From NCBI GenBank assembly GCA_035578155.1, contig JAPWDM010000002.1, positions 35,016,437-35,080,436 on the forward strand: a DNA stretch of 64,000 nt, read 5' to 3'. Both the position numbers and the translations under genes were made by a program. Positions 61,881 through 64,000 of this stretch are shown one piece after another; position 1 is the stretch's first letter; each line of letters starts with the position of its first letter. The notes beneath the pieces are model-generated. The model saw only the letters and a program-made list of their open reading frames with translations. It was not told where the DNA came from and ran no database searches. The stretch comes from Brachynemurus nebulosus (Eukaryota > Arthropoda > Insecta > Neuroptera > Myrmeleontidae).

Positions 61881-62418
61881 TTAGCATAACATGTAGCTTA
61901 CCATTTTATTTCGATTTTGCTTATCATTAATTTTACTTATCACTGTTTTCACTTAACAGTGCACCAAAAATTTTGCTACGATTTTGCCAGAAACGCTATA
62001 GTGTTCAAACTGAGGGATCTAAGTGTCCACCGTCTGACATATACCGGACTAATCTCACACCTACGAACAAAAGTTACAATGCTTGCAAAATCTAAGATAC
62101 ATATTATCATAAATAGTAATGGCGCCTCTCAGGCGCCGTTCAAGTTGAAATAAAGAATAGGATGGCATTTAAGAGGCGCCGTTCGAGTACAAAAGGTTAA
62201 ACAATTTTTATTGAGTTCGTCTATTTTTATTTCGATCGATGCTCATTATTAAAAATACATGAGTTTAAAATTTTAACATTTTCCAGTTAAATTTTCAAGT
62301 TAGCATAATAAAAACATACAAATAATTTTTATTAGTCCATTTAAGAGATTAGGACAGCTAAACTACGTTTTATATTAAATATAAAGGTTTAGATGACTGT
62401 AATAGTGAAATAAAAGCA
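61881..62418. other. Noncoding with two AGGCGCCGTTC words
   Basis: AGGCGCCGTTCAAGT at about 62131 and AGGCGCCGTTCGAGT at about 62174 stand out in AT-rich sequence; GGCGCCTCTCAGGCGCC is palindromic. The 78-codon frame ending here has no motif. Confidence 0.4.
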
Positions 62419-62965
62419 ACATTAGGAGCTATAAGTCATCACGAAAATAAACTGAAAGATTAATTTAAAAATTGCGCTACCGGTTTCGGAAGAGCATATG
62501 CTTCCATCTTTAGGCGATTCCTTTAGTTAGAAATAAAAAAATATAAAAATACAATGCATATTTATAAAATTATTGGTATAAATATAAATAAATGTCAAAA
62601 ACATGCAATTACTTACATGGAAAAATATCACAAAAATTTTTTTTAAATAAAATTAAAATTTAAAAATTTAAAAAATTGAAAATATTGTTGTAAAAAGATA
62701 AAGAAAGAAGCTATTTGTTTTTTTTTTTGTAATAATTACATTGTGAAACAATATTTTAGATATAAAAATTAGTCAAAGTTATCACGTAAGTTACAGTGTT
62801 GGCAAACAAAATGACAACGTGCGAAATATATGCGTCGGAAACGATGTGGGCGCGAATTTCTTGAAGGTGTGGCTGTAGTGGTTGTCGAATTGCGGTAGCG
62901 TAATTTTTAAATTAATCTTTCATTTTATTTTCCTTATGACTTATAACTCCTAATGTTCCCATTAT
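62419..62965. repeat. Penelope-derived foldback with hammerhead-like motif
   Basis: The left arm 62419-62481 (ACATTAGGAGCTATAAGTCA ... AATTGCGCTACCG) is inverted at about 62893-62965 (CGGTAGCGTAATTTTTAAAT ... TGACTTATAACTCC). It holds a hammerhead-like motif at 62474-62516. Confidence 0.7.
62474..62516 (-). ncRNA. Near-complete hammerhead-ribozyme-like motif
   Basis: On the minus strand: stem I CGC/GCG, core box CTAAAGA (consensus CTGANGA, one change), stem II GGAAG/CTCTTCC around CATATG, the intact GAAAC box, a CG loop, and the GTA cleavage triplet. The G-to-A change in the first box affects an invariant core base and should block cleavage. Confidence 0.6.
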
Positions 62966-63394
62966 ACCTTCATATTTTTAAATATTATTTACAGAAGTGT
63001 TTTAACTTATGACGTTCGTAATTTTACTCTATGAATTTAATTATTACAATTATTATTAATATGTATTTTATAAATATTTTTAATTTATTTTTGGGCCTAA
63101 AACACTAACGTACAGTTTCAAAATTATGCTATCCTTGATATTCTTTTACTCTGGATAGTATAATCAATTGAAACGTAAAAATTTTGATTTAAATATTTCA
63201 AAATTCTCATAATGGATAAATTAGAGAAGCCATATTAAATATGGTCTAGTCTAGATGGTAACAATTTTGGGTATATTAATTTATGATGCATTTATTCTGT
63301 GGTAATATATTTGTTTACCGTAAAAACAAGAACGCGTGAATAAGAAGGTATTTATTCCTATTTTCCTATACCGTAAATCGGACTCAATCGGGAG
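62966..63394. other. AT-rich noncoding
   Basis: No supported feature. Confidence 0.4.
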
Positions 63395-63680
63395 AGACGG
63401 GCGAATAAGGATAAAACGAAAAATATTATCCATGAGCTTGGTTTAGAAACATTCGACGTAAATGTGAACATATATATCTTTCTTAAACTAGTAGAATAAT
63501 TGTTCTTTTGGGTAAGTGACTAAGTTCGAAGTTGGATAAAAAATATTAAAAAGTCAGTTTAAATTGAGGTCTTCAAAAAGTGCTATTTTTTTTTCTTAAA
63601 ACTTTATCTAAAAACTATTTATTTCGTGCTCTTATTAATAAATTGTTTAATGGAAATTTTAGTTATTTTGAAACATATAG
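63395..63680 (+). repeat. Dispersed repeat, copy of 58325-58640
   Basis: Same orientation and word order as the first copy, with small indels. Confidence 0.8.
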
Positions 63681-64000
63681 CCTAAGAGCTATTGAACGAT
63701 TTTCACAAAGTATTTTCTACCGGTTGTGATTTTTTACACAAACAAACAGTATATAGGCCCACGAATCAGGCATGGACAATCTGGCGGTCCAAAGCGGGAC
63801 ACAAGACTATTAAAACAATTTTTAAAAATGAAAAAAAGGGCCCATTTCAAAGTATTTTCTACCGCTTGAAATTTTAACACGATACTCCAGACACTCATTG
63901 AAGACAGAAAAAAAAATTGACAGGTGGTTTGGTGGGGATCTACTCCTTGCCAGGCGGGCCCAAACATGTCAAATTTTATACCCAACTCAAGGTATTTTCT
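63681..64000. other. Noncoding to window end
   Basis: CAAAGTATTTTCTACCG occurs twice (about 63708 and 63848). No gene seen. Confidence 0.4.

Overview
The window looks like intergenic or intronic DNA from an arthropod, most likely an insect. It is strongly AT-rich, full of (TA)n tracts, and its recognisable coding sequence is transposon-derived: pogo, mariner, Tc1, hAT, piggyBac-like and Penelope-like elements. I saw no convincing multi-exon host gene, no rRNA, no confident tRNA and no CRISPR array. One very short candidate first exon (40369-40395) and one decayed THAP finger (49778-49929) are the only hints of anything else. The species cannot be named from the sequence alone.

Layout. 0-2.6 kb: a dispersed repeat with a long TA tract and a small MITE. 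2.68-5.65 kb: a decayed Penelope-like element (PLE1, minus strand) whose 5' end runs into a foldback rich in TCAAGGTCA sites, then a dispersed repeat here called family A. 9.5-10.4 kb: a piggyBac-type non-autonomous element with TTAA ends. 11.1-12.4 kb: a non-autonomous element with repeated TGTCCCACCAGTCAC boxes. 15.65-19.17 kb: a mariner fragment split by a complete pogo-like transposon that has an intact 660-codon transposase, perfect 26-bp terminal inverted repeats and a TA duplication. 19.5-24.3 kb: a hAT end, small MITEs, a TA tract and a long dispersed repeat. 28-36.4 kb: a dense group of TA tracts, foldbacks and MITEs, plus a tandem array of about 120-bp units.

36-40.5 kb: further dispersed repeats and an 888-bp TA-flanked element. 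40.6-44.4 kb: a Tc1-like element with a broken DD34E transposase, enlarged by later insertions. 44.9-48.9 kb: a possible Mutator-like element with long diverged inverted ends, holding two hAT MITEs with 8-bp duplications. 50.7-53.2 kb and 56.4-57.4 kb: two more Penelope fragments, the first between inverted arms, the second interrupted by a MITE flanked by TAA. 58-64 kb: dispersed and tandem repeats, and another Penelope-derived foldback.

How the parts relate. Several insertions are nested and can be ordered: mariner before pogo, and Penelope fragment before TAA MITE. Hammerhead-ribozyme-like motifs recur in or next to the Penelope-derived segments, which fits the known presence of such ribozymes in Penelope terminal repeats. 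The only apparently functional protein gene in the window is the pogo transposase.
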